A DNA stretch of 41,809 nucleotides from Ichthyophthirius multifiliis. Its lineage: Eukaryota > Ciliophora > Oligohymenophorea > Hymenostomatida. Below the pieces are notes generated by a model. That model did no database searches. It was given only the letters and a program-made list of their open reading frames with translations, and had not been told where the DNA came from. The stretch covers positions 1-41,809 of the forward strand of contig NW_004087604.1 in NCBI RefSeq assembly GCF_000220395.1. Reading direction: 5' to 3'. How positions within the stretch are numbered: the first letter of the stretch is position 1; every line of letters starts with the position of its first letter. A program made the translations under genes and the position numbers. Below are positions 15,819 through 27,257 of the stretch, in pieces.

Positions 15819-17346
15819 TTTTATTATTAAATAAAATATATTTTTTTTAAAGTATTAATATGGGAATTTGCAACGTATTTTTTTTTTTTAAAAAAAAATA
15901 GGCAAATATTTTTTTTTATATAAAGTTCTTTAATTATTTTTTTTAAAAATAAAAAAATTTCAATTTCAAATGGTTTTTAATTATTAGTCTTTAATATTTT
16001 CTAAAAGATATACATATATATATAAATATATATTAACATATATAAATTTATAAATATGTATGTATTTTTTTTTTATATATGAAAAATAAAATAAATCAAA
16101 TAAAAATTATAAACTTTTAATAAAATAATACAGTAATTAAATAAAGTAGTATAATTAAAAATTTACAGAAATAAATCTATAAAAAATTAAAAATTTCTAA
16201 AATATAAAATTTTATTTAATTAAAAATATTAATCTTATTCTAACATATATCAGTATTTAATAAATAAACTATTTGTATTACTTTTAAAAAAAATATTTTA
16301 ATTTTTATATTTTTTTTTTTTTTAAAAATTAATTAAAGAAAAGCATAATATCAATTTTTAAAAAGCACATTCAATTATTATTAAATAAAATAATAAAAGT
16401 TATAAATATAAATATGAAAGTGATATATATATATATAATTAATTTAATTATTAATAGAAATAATTACAAATTAAAATAATATAATATATTTTCTTTATAA
16501 TTATTTTTTTTTAATTTTTTATTTTTTATACTTTGTTTTTATTATTTTTTTAATTTATAATCGAGATTTTATATTTTATTTTTAAGATAAATAAATATTT
16601 TTTTATATGTGCTAAATTTATTTTTAAGAGTAAAATCAAATGTATTTAATATTTTAAAAACAATTTTTTAAAGTTTAATTTTTATAATTTATAATTTTTA
16701 GATTTTGATGTAAATATTTATAATATTATTAATAATTTAAAATAAATTATAGACATTATGTCAATGTCTTTGTACTTTTTAAATATAAAATATATTTTTA
16801 TGATTTATTTTAATTTAATTTTTTGCGGAAAGTAAATATGAAATTTAAATAATAGAATAATTTTTTAGAACTTAATATATAAAAATAAAAACTCTTGTTT
16901 GGACAAAAAAAATATTAGAAAATATAAATAAATTTAAGATGCTTAGATTTTATTTTTTATAAATAAAAATTTAATTACAAAAATATAAATTATTTAAAAT
17001 TTTATATATTTTTTATTATCTTATTAATTTTTGTATTTTAAATATATATGAATTTGATAAAATACATATTGAATTAAAAACTTTAATAAATATATTTAGC
17101 AATATATAAAATAATTATGTTTAAAATATAGAGAATTTAATAATATAAATAGGTATTTAATAAATAATTATTTTATATAATTTTAATAAATAATGTTTAA
17201 TATATATATAAATATATATATATTTCTAAAAAAAAAAAATTTTTTATTTATATTAAAATAATTTATTTATTTATAAAATATTTGTTTAATTAAATATTAT
17301 TTATTAAATTATTATTTATTTATTTAAAAATAAAAAACTAAAAAAA
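15819..17346. other. Gene-free AT-rich DNA
   Basis: About 1.5 kb between the two-TM protein gene and the tRNA. No TGA-free, protein-like frame was seen on either strand; only A/T runs, TA tracts and scattered short hairpin-like AT palindromes. Confidence 0.6.
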
Positions 17347-17419
17347 TGATTCCTCCGAGGTTTGAACTCGGGACCTTCAGTGTGTTAGACTAACGTGATA
17401 ACCACTACACTAAGGAATC
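17347..17419 (-). tRNA. tRNA-Val (AAC)
   Basis: Read on the minus strand, the acceptor stem GATTCCT pairs perfectly with AGGAATC. The D arm contains the A-box TAGTGTAGTGGTTATCAC, and the anticodon arm is TTAGT-CTAACAC-ACTGA with anticodon AAC. The T arm CCGAG-TTCGAAC-CTCGG carries the B-box. There is no intron and no encoded CCA, as in eukaryotic nuclear tRNAs. A T-rich run follows directly and would serve as a Pol III terminator. It stands out as the only GC-balanced island in about 2 kb. Confidence 0.97.
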
Positions 17420-17881
17420 AGTTACAATAAAGTTATTAGTCTTAAAAAATATAACGATTATTTTTGTTTAATAAAATAAATAAGTAAAAAAAAATATTAA
17501 ATATATATATATATATTTATATATATATATAATGATTTTTTTAATTTTAATTTAAACTTAAATTAAAAAGGTATATAATTTTCTAATAACATTTTGTTTT
17601 AATAATTTTATATATAAAATTCTAATATATTTTAAGCTATACTTCAAATTTTTCAATTTCTTTTTAAATTAGTATTTATTATTAAATTATAAAATTGATT
17701 ATAAAAATATAATATAAAACTAACATATGTTAAAATATAATAATTATTTAATCTTAATAAATATAAAGTTTATATATTTAAAATTGTAGAAATTTATTTA
17801 AAAAAAGATTATATATATATAGTTATATTTAATACAAAAAAAAATATTAATATAATTATTTAAATAATAAAATAAAAAATA
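17420..17881. other. Gene-free AT-rich DNA
   Basis: Between the tRNA and the stop codon of the 499-residue coiled-coil gene. Nothing beyond A/T runs and a (TA)n tract near 17505-17530 is visible. Confidence 0.6.
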
Positions 17882-19380
17882 TCATTTTTTGAAAAAAAAC
17901 TCTTTTATTTTATTTTATTATTCTTCTAATTCAAATTTTAATTTCTCATTTTCTTTATTTTTATTATCTATCAAATTTTTCAAATAATTATATTTTTTTA
18001 TTGTTTATTAAATTTTTTATTTACAATTTTATTCAACTTCATTTTAATTATATAAATAATTTTCAATTTATACCTATAAATCAAAAATAATTCTATTTTT
18101 ACCATTTATTTCTTCATTAAGTTAATTTTTTTGAATAACAATTTATTAAATTTCCTATTCAAATTAATAATTTTACTCTTTTAATTTACATTCCTGTATT
18201 TTAAATTATTTTATTTATTCATCTTTTTATTCAATTATTTATTTTAACTAATCAATCTCATTTTTTTAATAATTCAATTAGCTTAAAATATTAATCTCTT
18301 TTATCCTCAAATGTTCTATTTATCCATTTTATTAAGTATATTATATTTTTAATTATTCTATTTCTTTATTTTAATTATTTAAACAATTCTACAATCTTTT
18401 CTGTTCTTCTTCAGTTGAAAATAGTTTAATGTATTCAATTTCTAATTTATTATATTTTTCTTACTAAACTAAAAATTCTTAATTTAAATGAAAAATTTTC
18501 TCGTCTTTTTAATGAATTTCAAAATGAATTTTTTTAATATTTTCTTACATTTACATAAGTTAATATTATTAAGAATTCTTAAAATTTTCACAATTTCTAA
18601 TTGTTTTTTCTTAGTTTTCGATTTTATTTTACATTTCTAAAAGCTCTATTTTGTGTTTTTAAATTAAATTGTTACCTTGATTGTTATTTTAATTTATTTT
18701 TTCTTAAAATTCATTTATTTTTTAAATATAATTCTACTCTTATATATTTTTTTCTGCTAAACATTATTCCTTTTATAATATTTATTTTTAAATTTCCTAA
18801 ATTTATTAACTTTATAAAGTGCATTTTTAAACTAAAGATTAATATTCTTACTAAAATAAATCCTTTTACGATATTTAAATCTATAAAAAAGATATTTTAT
18901 GTTCTAAATCTTATATATATAATTGATTTTAAGACTCTTTTTCCTTCAAATGCTTATTTTCCACTAAAATTTATCCTATATTAGCGTTTGAAATATTCGA
19001 AATGTCCCTTTTTTATTCTAAAATTTAACATTTTTTTTAAAAGATTCCAATTCATATTTTAAATTCTCATCATTTTTTACAGACTAAATATGTTGTTTGA
19101 AATTTTCATCATAATGCTGTTTTTTTATTAATTAATTAAGAATTTATGTATGAGTTTTTTAATTTTACTATTATTTTTATTATTATTGTTATTATATTTA
19201 ATATTTTTAATGCGAATTTTTCTATAAGGAATTATTAGTTTGTACATAAATTTAAGAAAATGATTTTTAATGTGATTTTGGATTTGAATAATGAATAATT
19301 TCTGAGTTTTTTTTACTTACACGAGCTGTTAAAGCCCTTATATTTTGATCATCGAAATTATTCAATTAATAAATTTTCAT
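17882..19380 (-). CDS. Long coiled-coil protein (about 499 residues)
   Basis: Single exon on the minus strand from ATG 19380 to TGA 17884. The first 130 or so residues are Ser/Gln/Asn-rich with a poly-Gln stretch written mainly in TAA; the remainder is an almost unbroken coiled coil rich in Gln, Lys, Glu, Leu and Ile (for example LVENKHLKEKESQNQL, QDLEHKISFLQIQISQK, EIDQLKQIIEQKDEQI). This architecture fits ciliate basal-body, ciliary or tethering proteins but names no specific function. The frame switches once, at the T run 19031-19038 (plus strand); adding one base gives exactly 500 codons including the stop, so an undercalled homopolymer is the simplest explanation. It follows the TBC-domain gene on the same strand only 94 bp downstream, but nothing suggests they are co-transcribed. 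The plus-strand ORF inside it (18601-18984) is a shadow. Confidence 0.82.
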
Positions 19381-19474
19381 ATATAATAATTTATTTATAT
19401 ATTATTTTGTTTGCTTTTTATTGTTTATTTATAAATTTATTTACTTTAATATATATTTAAAAATTTTGTTTTTA

Positions 19475-19736
19475 TCAATTTAAAAACATTTTATTTTAAT
19501 ATAAATGACATGACAAACTTTATATTAATGCAATTTCTATTTAAGGAGTGTCTTTATTTAATATATTATTCCATTCAAAATTATTTTGGTATTTGAAAAT
19601 TTTCAAGATATCATTAAAATCATTGCTCATTTAAATATTTATAATATTCATTTTAAGTAAATTAATAATAACTCTATATATAAAATTCCATCCTTCAAAA
19701 AGCAATCCATTAATTAATATATACTAATAAAAATTA

Positions 19737-19774
<38 letters not shown>

Positions 19775-21029
19775 TTATATATTTATATTAAAAAAAATTT
19801 ATACATATAATATAAAACTTAACAAATATATATTAAAAATTATATTTTAATAAATATTTATTATAAAATTTTAACATACGGAATTTTATAAAGGAATAAT
19901 AGTTGTTAATAATTTTGTAATCCAATCTTGTATTAAATTTTAAATCTATACATCAAATTTACTCAATAGAATTAATATTTCTGGACAATGAATCATAACT
20001 AGGCTTTCTATAATTTTCTAATGTCTATTAAAATCAGGGTTTTTTTTTTTAATAATTCTTCTAATCTTAATTATCCTGTTAAATGCATTAGTATTTATAA
20101 ACAGTGTTTTTCTTCTCCATGCCATAATAAATGTGCTATAATATATGTAAATCCTTCAAAATAACCTAAATAATAATAATAATTTTTTTTTAAAAAAAAT
20201 AAATACCTATATTGGGATTCTCATTTATATACTTTATATAAATATTTAAAAAAGTTTATTAAATAGTTTAATTTCTAAAAAATTCATTATTTTAAAATGT
20301 ATTTTATATATCTTTTTAAATTTAACTTAAAATTTTACTATCTATTTAATTACTAAAACTATAATAATCCCTTTAGTTACCTCCAACAATTTCTATCCAT
20401 TTTATCATTTTACTACATGATTAATTAGAGTATAGATTATTATCACATAAACAATTTTTCCTTTATTATTATTTTTATTTTTTATTATTTATACTAATAG
20501 AATTTTGTATTTCTTCTTATTAAAATGCCTTTGGTATATTTTTTTTATATTTTCCTTCAAAATTAGTATTTTCATATATATTTTCTGTCATATATATATT
20601 ATTTCTAACACTTACTTTCTAACTTCCTGAATTTAAATCATTATTAGAAAGCATTTATTTTGTTTCACATGATAATAATCTATTTATATTTGTACTCATT
20701 TAACATGTATTTGTTTATTCCTAAGGAACAGAATAGTCCTCATCTTTATCTTTTTCAGGGCTTTAATTTGCTGTTTAAAATTTGCATTTTTTTTAATTTT
20801 CTAGTTGTTCTTTGTAAGTTTTTATTTCTTTTCGAGATATATATGATGAATAATTTGGTACTTTTACTCCTTGTTTATTTTAATATAGCTATTTTTGATT
20901 TATTATTTGTATATTTTCCTTATTAAATTTTTGTAGGCTTATTTTTGATGTTTAATTATCATTTTTTATTGTATCTAATACAATAGATTATTTTGAAAAA
21001 ATTCGTGCAAAAGAATTCTTGCTATTCAT
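19475..21029 (-). CDS. TBC-domain protein, catalytically atypical
   Basis: TBC (Tre-2/Bub2/Cdc16) domains usually stimulate GTP hydrolysis by Rab GTPases in membrane traffic. Three exons, 21029-20207, 20165-19880 and 19723-19475, give 452 residues; one base is missing in the T run 20040-20050 (plus strand). The first 220 or so residues are Gln/Asn-rich and look disordered. The TBC domain then shows IQKDIQNTF, NIGYFEGFTYIIAHLLW, a middle stretch with MIHCPEILILL, and FEGWNFIYRVIINLL near the end. In active TBC GAPs the first motif is IxxDxxR (Arg finger) and the second YxQ (Gln finger). Here the Arg position is Asn and the Gln position is Glu, so classical dual-finger catalysis should be lost and a scaffold or Rab-binding role is more likely. 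An alternative start at ATG 20654 is in the same frame; the longer form was kept because the upstream 125 codons are open and protein-like. Confidence 0.85.
19738..19769. repeat. (TA)n tract in TBC intron 2
   Basis: TA dinucleotide run within the 156-nt second intron (19724-19879) of the TBC-domain gene. Confidence 0.9.
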
Positions 21030-22681
21030 TAAATAATTTGTTTTATGATAAAGTTTTTAAAAAATACTATTAATAATTTATAAAAGTAAAAAAAATTGTT
21101 TTATAATTTAAAAAAAATAAAAAAAGTTTTAATTAATTGTATAATTTATATATTAAAACAAAAAATAATATTAATATTAATTTTTATTAAATAAAATTAA
21201 TATAAATATTTATATAAAATATAATAAATAATTATTTTAATATTTAAATATTAAAAAAATATATAAAAAAAATAATAATAATAAGTATAAAATTAAAAAT
21301 TTGAAAAACGATATAAAAATTAAAAATTCAAATTATATTAATTATTTCTTCTTTTAAAAAAGTATTTTTTATAAATTTTATTATTATTTTTAATATAATG
21401 AAAATAAAAAATAAGTTGAAAATAATTTTTTTTAATAATGAATGTAAATAAAAATATTTTATTTTATGATGAATATTCTTTTTTTTATATTAAAATATAT
21501 TTTATAATATAAAAAATATATATAAAAATATATATATATATATTTTATATATATATTTATATTTATTTTAAGGATATATATTTATACTTTTCTACATTTA
21601 TATTAATTCAATATTATTATACATATATATAATTATAATTATAAATTTATACTATAGTAATTTTAAATTACTCCTCATTTAATATACTATTAATCATTCT
21701 ATATATTTTTTTTTATTTTTTTAAAAATAGATGATTTTAATTTATAAATGATAGCAAAAAGTATTATATAGACATATAAACACATATTTAAATATAATTA
21801 TAAATATACATATTTTTTTTTTTATATATATAAATGTATACATTTATATTTATATTTGAATAATCAAAATCTATTTGATAATAATAATTTTTAATTTTTT
21901 ATATATATAAAAAATTTTTAATGTAAATATTTTATTATTTATAATAATAAATTATATTAAAAAATAATAAATATTAGTTTAAAATTATTCTTTTATTCAT
22001 TTATATTTTGTAATAAATCTTTTTTAAATTTACTTAAAAATAATATATTTTAAATAGTTAAATATGATATTAAATCTTTTATTTATTTATTATTTTTAAT
22101 CATATTATTTATGTAAATAAATTAAAAAAATATTAATCATATAAATATATATATATATATATATTAAATTATTTTTATATTTATAAATAATAAAAGACAA
22201 AAATTATTATAAAAATATTTTATTTTTTTTAATTAAAATTTTTTTATTTAATTTATTAAAAATAATATAATTTTATCTATTACTTTTTTTCTTTGTTTCT
22301 TCACTTTTTTTGTTAATAGAAAAGAAATTTAAAAAGAAATACAATTTATTTTATATTTAAAGTATTAATTTTTTTTTTAATTTTTATGATTTTTTATTAA
22401 AATTTATTAATAAAATAATCATAAAATCTAAATAAAAACCAAACATTTCCATTAATAAATAATTTGTATATATAAAATATACATTAATCAGTAAAAATAA
22501 ATAAATAAAGTAGATTCAATTTTTTTTATTTTATAAATATATATTTACTATTATATAAATACATTATTTTAATATTAATCGAAAAAAAAATAAAAAAAAA
22601 TACAAAAAAAATAAAAATATATATAATTAAATCAATTAAAAATAAATTGTAAAAAAAACATAAACAAAAATAATAAAATAA
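21030..22681. other. Gene-free AT-rich DNA between divergent genes
   Basis: Divergent upstream region, about 1.65 kb, of the TBC gene (minus) and the poly-Q gene (plus). It holds A/T homopolymers and TA tracts (about 21525-21545, 22147-22163). No gene, RNA or motif is recognised. Confidence 0.6.
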
Positions 22682-23028
22682 ATGCCAAGAAAATAGAAAT
22701 AAATCCCAAGAAGTGATAATAATTTAGACCTTAAATCTTAATAAAATACAAATATTTTAAATCTACTTTTGAATCAGTTTAATAGTTCAAATACACTCTA
22801 AAATCTCAGAAACATTAAAAGTACTAATAATTTAGAAAATCAATAATAAAATCAATATCAAACATATTTATAATAATAGGATTAATTGACCTTTTTATTA
22901 AATTAATAGCAAAAATAATAACAATATCAGAAAATTTAATAATTAGAACAATAATAATTATAATAAAATTATATGCAAATATTATAAAAATAATTGATAA
23001 TGCAATAATAATAGAAATAATAATAATC

Positions 23029-23064
<36 letters not shown>

Positions 23065-24517
23065 GTAATAATAATAATAATAAATGTTATATCCTTCTTC
23101 TAGATTATTAGATAATATAGGATTTCATTCATATCCTTAATAATAACTAATAAATTACTAAATATTGCCAACTTTTAATTTATAAAATTTATATTAATAG
23201 TCTTAATAATAATTGTAAGTATTATAAAATAAATAAAATATATAATAATAATAATAATAATAGTAGCCTTAAGATATATTATTAATTTAGGAAAAAAATA
23301 AAACTAGAATATTCCTTATCAGTTAATATTAAAATAATAAAAAGAATAGGAACTAAAAGAAATGTTAAATTTTTTAGTTGAAAATATGCACAATGTAAGC
23401 ACTCAGGTTATTTTTTAATAAAAAAATGAATTTAAATATTTATCTTAAGAAGATTTAAATATTTTTGATAATATAGTTCATAAATATTAATTCACAAAAA
23501 AAACAAAGGAAGAAATGATCAAATTTATATTAAGAAAATGCTTTAAATTCCTAAAAAATAAACTAAAATAAGAAGATATTATTATGTCTCAAAAAGACAT
23601 AGACATTCTATTTACTAAAAAATACTTTACAGACCAAAAAGAAATCTAAAATTAACTTCTTTTAATAGAAAGTGAAGTTAATCTAGATAAAAAAAAGAAT
23701 TTAATTCAGAAAATATTCTAGAAGAAAAAGATGAAGAAAATAATGATAATTTAAATTATACATCATGTGAAAATATTGAAATTATAAATAAATTTATGCC
23801 TTTTTAAAAAAAAAGCAAAAATAAAACTATGAATAACTCGTTTCTTAAAATGATTTTTAAAAGTGAATTATTTGCAAGCGATTATAAAGAATATTTAAGT
23901 AATTATTATTTTTTATAAAAAGTTAAATATATAAATAGATATATCTATTTTATAGATTATTTTAAAAAGATAAAAATATATATATATATATAAAATATAT
24001 ATATATTATATATATTTATATATATATATTAATTAAAAAATATTCTTTTATATATATTAATTTCAAGTATTTTTAACCCTAAATAAAAATAGATAAATTT
24101 TAAGAACTTGCAGTAATTGAAAATTAATAAAAAACTGAAAAATGTGTAAAAAATTTACTTGAATTTATTGAAAATAGGCAATATAATGTAAAAAATAATT
24201 TTTTATTTTTTTTTTATTAAAAAATATTTTTTTAGAAAATATAATCATATTAAAGACTTCCTTGGCTTTAAATTTGGCTTGTCGAAACTGAAAAACTTGC
24301 AATTAAAATTTCAGCTTATGCAAATGAAAATATTAAACAAAAAATAATAGGTACTACTGAAAATAATTTTTTAAAAAAAATGAAAGTTTCTTAAGTAATT
24401 CCTATTTAAGCAAAATTACCTTCGAAATTTAAAACTATGTAAAGTTAATTAAATGAAAATGATGAATAAAATTAATAAACTTAAGAAAAAAAAGGAGATG
24501 AAGAATAAAAAAATTGA
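22682..24517 (+). CDS. Poly-glutamine protein of unknown function
   Basis: Three exons, 22682-23921, 24068-24187 and 24236-24517, about 547 residues. The first 200 residues are dominated by Gln and Asn, with one pure poly-Gln block of about 17 residues encoded by a TAA triplet microsatellite (about 23031-23083) and a shorter one near 23240-23265. The second half is ordinary sequence with helical character: ELKEMLNFLVENMHNVSTQ, KTKEEMIKFILRKCFKFL, an acidic stretch LEEKDEENNDN, and a C-terminal LPWLQIWLVETEKLAIKISA ending in a charged tail. I do not recognise the family. Low-complexity Gln heads are common on ciliate RNA-binding and transcription-related proteins, but nothing here proves such a role. 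Two A runs (23292-23298, 23689-23696) are each one base short; with both corrected all exon phases agree. Confidence 0.78.
23031..23083 (+). repeat. (TAA)n microsatellite coding for poly-Gln
   Basis: Trinucleotide tract of about 53 bp with one TAG interruption. In the reassigned code it is an in-frame poly-Gln block of the surrounding gene. Under the standard code it would be a wall of stops. Confidence 0.93.
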
Positions 24518-24986
24518 GGAATGTATAATAATAAAAAATAAAAATATATCTAAAACCTAAATATAATATTAATTATATAGTATTTTTTTTTTTATTAAAT
24601 AAAAAAAAAGAGAAAATTAAAAATAAAGTTAAATATATTATATATAAAATTTATGTTTTAAAAAAAAATTATTTGAATTAATAATATATATTTTTTATAA
24701 AATTGAAAAAATAAAAATATTTAAAATAAAATCAAAGAAATTTTAAATTAAAAAAAAACTTATTTTTTATTAATTTAATATATATATATATATATATTAT
24801 TTCATATTTAATCATTAAAATCTTAGAAAATCAAAAAAAAATTATATAATTAAAACAGTTAAAAAAAAAAATTGCATTATTAATTTTTTTATATAATAAT
24901 TTATAATATATACATTAAAATATAACATTTTTAATAATATATATAATTTATAAATTTTTTAAATATAATAAAAATATAAAATAATT
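24518..24986. other. Gene-free AT-rich DNA
   Basis: Intergenic stretch upstream of calcineurin A with a short (TA)n tract near 24780-24798. No feature is recognised. Confidence 0.6.
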
Positions 24987-25285
24987 ATGGAACCTTTAAA
25001 TGATCCTTTAAATGACAGAACTATAAAAACAGTCAAAGCTCCACCTCACAAACCTTTATCTCGAAATTTAATATGGAATAATATTAATTCTTGTATATAA
25101 TATTTTTTAATTTTATTTAAATTAAAAAAAATTAGGTAAACCTAATTGGAAATTAATAAGAGATCATCTATAAAAAGAAGGAAGGATATAAAAAGAAGAT
25201 TTATTAAGAATAATATTAGATTGCAATAAAATACTAAGTAAGATAAATATATACAAAAAAATATAAAAACATATATATGCAAATG

Positions 25286-25354
<69 letters not shown>

Positions 25355-26727
25355 TATTATAGAAAATGAAAATAATTTAATTTACATATAAGATCCAGTA
25401 ACTGTTGTTGGAGATATTCATGGGTATTTTTAATAATATATATATATATATATATAATATAAATTATATAGTTAGTTTTATGATTTATTGAAGATTTTAG
25501 AAATAGGAGGAAATCCCGAAAATACAAAATATTTATTTTTAGGAGATTTTGTTGATCGTGGTTCATTTTCTATAGAAGTTTAATTTTATTATATTCAATA
25601 AAAGTAATAAAATATAAATAATATATTTTATAAATATATAAATACATATACATTATATTTACATAGATAACTTTTCCTGAAACAATATATTTTTTAAGAG
25701 GAAATCATGAATGTAGATAAATGACTTCTTTTTTTAATTTCCGAGATGAATGTAAATCTAAATACGATCAAGAAGTATATGATATATTCATGGATTCATT
25801 TGATTTAATACCTTTATCATGTATAGTAAACGGGAAATTTCTAGCTTTACATGGAGGAATCTCACCTGAATTAAAAACTGTAAAAAATAACCTACTTTTC
25901 CATATATATATAAAAGATAGACGACATCAAAAGACTAGATCGATTTAAAGAGCCTCCCAGACAAGGTTTATTTTGTGATATTTTATGGAGTGATCCTGTT
26001 GAAAATGAAGAAGGTGCATGCGATGGAGTTTATAAATAAAATGAAGTGAGAGGATGTAGTTAATTTTTCGGTTTTGAGGCTTCAAAAAGATTTTTAGAAA
26101 ATAACAATTTAATCTCTGTAATAAGAGCACATGAAGCATAGTTAGATGGATATAAAATGCATAAATGGGGAGGTAAAGAATTTCCTATGTGTATAACTAT
26201 ATTCAGTGCACCAAATTATTGTGATATTTATAATAATAAAGGAGCTGTTATTAAATTTTAAAATAATACATTAAATATATAATAGTATATTTATTCTTAA
26301 CATCCTTATCTATTGCCGTAGTTTATGGATATTTTTACATGGAGTATACCTTTTGTAGCAGAAAAAATAACAGAAATGCTCTATGTTATACTTTAATAAT
26401 AGTAAGATTAAAGTTCAGATGAAGAATTAAATGAAAATGAAAAAGCTTAATTAAATACTTATTTAAAATCATAATAATAACCTACAGATTAATAATAAAA
26501 AAATAATGAAAGAAGTAGTTTTCAAAATATAATAATATATATATAATTTATTAGTATTAATATATATATATATATCAATTTATTTATTTTAGGAGATGTT
26601 TTAAGAAACAAAATTAAATTCTTTTCCAAAATGATTAAAATGTAAAAAGTATTAAGGTAAAAAAGAATATTTAATATATATTATCTTTTAAAAAAATATA
26701 TAAATTATATAAATATATATATATATA

Positions 26728-26766
<39 letters not shown>

Positions 26767-27036
26767 TATATAGATAAGAATCCGAAAAAATTGTTATGCT
26801 TAAAGGAAGATGCCCTGATAATAAGATTCCTAAAGGTTTACTTCTAGATTCTCATGCAATTAATGATGGTATTTCTTTTGTTTATATAAAAAAATATAAA
26901 ATAATTAATAATTTTTTTTAAAAAAAAATAAATATTATATATAGTCCTTTGTACTTATAATAAAGCTAAAAATATTGATAGTGTAAATGAAAAAAGACCT
27001 GATTTCAAAGATTAATAAGGAAAATCTTAAAAATGA
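24987..27036 (+). CDS. CNA: Calcineurin A, Ca2+/calmodulin-dependent protein phosphatase catalytic subunit
   Basis: PP2B-type Ser/Thr phosphatase that works with calcineurin B and calmodulin. Nine exons: 24987-25092, 25136-25237, 25363-25423, 25472-25603, 25667-25879, 25917-26514, 26593-26656, 26774-26868 and 26945-27036; 487 residues. Metal and active-site motifs are GDIHG, GDFVDRG (usually GDYVDRG), [15 protein letters not shown] and FSAPNYCD. The CnB-binding helix is [19 protein letters not shown]. The calmodulin-binding segment [20 protein letters not shown] spans exons 7 and 8, and the autoinhibitory segment FxxAKxxDxxNERxP is recognisable as [15 protein letters not shown] in exon 9, so the full regulatory tail is present. 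The stretch between the CnB helix and the calmodulin site is Gln/Asn/Glu-rich. Exon 4 needs one extra T near 25584-25587. The donor of exon 6 could also be 3 nt downstream. Introns 2 and 7 contain (TA)n. Confidence 0.96.
25292..25350. repeat. (TA)n microsatellite in calcineurin A intron 2
   Basis: Nearly pure TA tract of about 59 bp inside the 125-nt intron 25238-25362. Confidence 0.95.
26730..26762. repeat. (TA)n tract in calcineurin A intron 7
   Basis: TA dinucleotide run of about 33 bp within intron 26657-26773. Confidence 0.9.
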
Positions 27037-27257
27037 AAAAATTTTAAAACAAATATATGATTATTATAAATAAAAATATTTTTCATGTATTTAAACAAAT
27101 TTAAAAAAAAAATTTTACTTATTAGTATTTTAAAATAAAAAATAAATTGATTAAAAAAATATAAACTTTTCTAAAATATTTATATATATATATAATATAC
27201 ATTTTACTAATATAAATAAATATTATAAAAATTGAAATTATAAATAATTACCATATT

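Noticed and set aside
18601-18984. 127-codon plus-strand ORF rich in Phe/Leu, looking like a membrane protein
   Set aside because: It is the antisense shadow of the coiled-coil gene 17882-19380; the minus strand gives an uninterrupted, strongly heptad-like protein.
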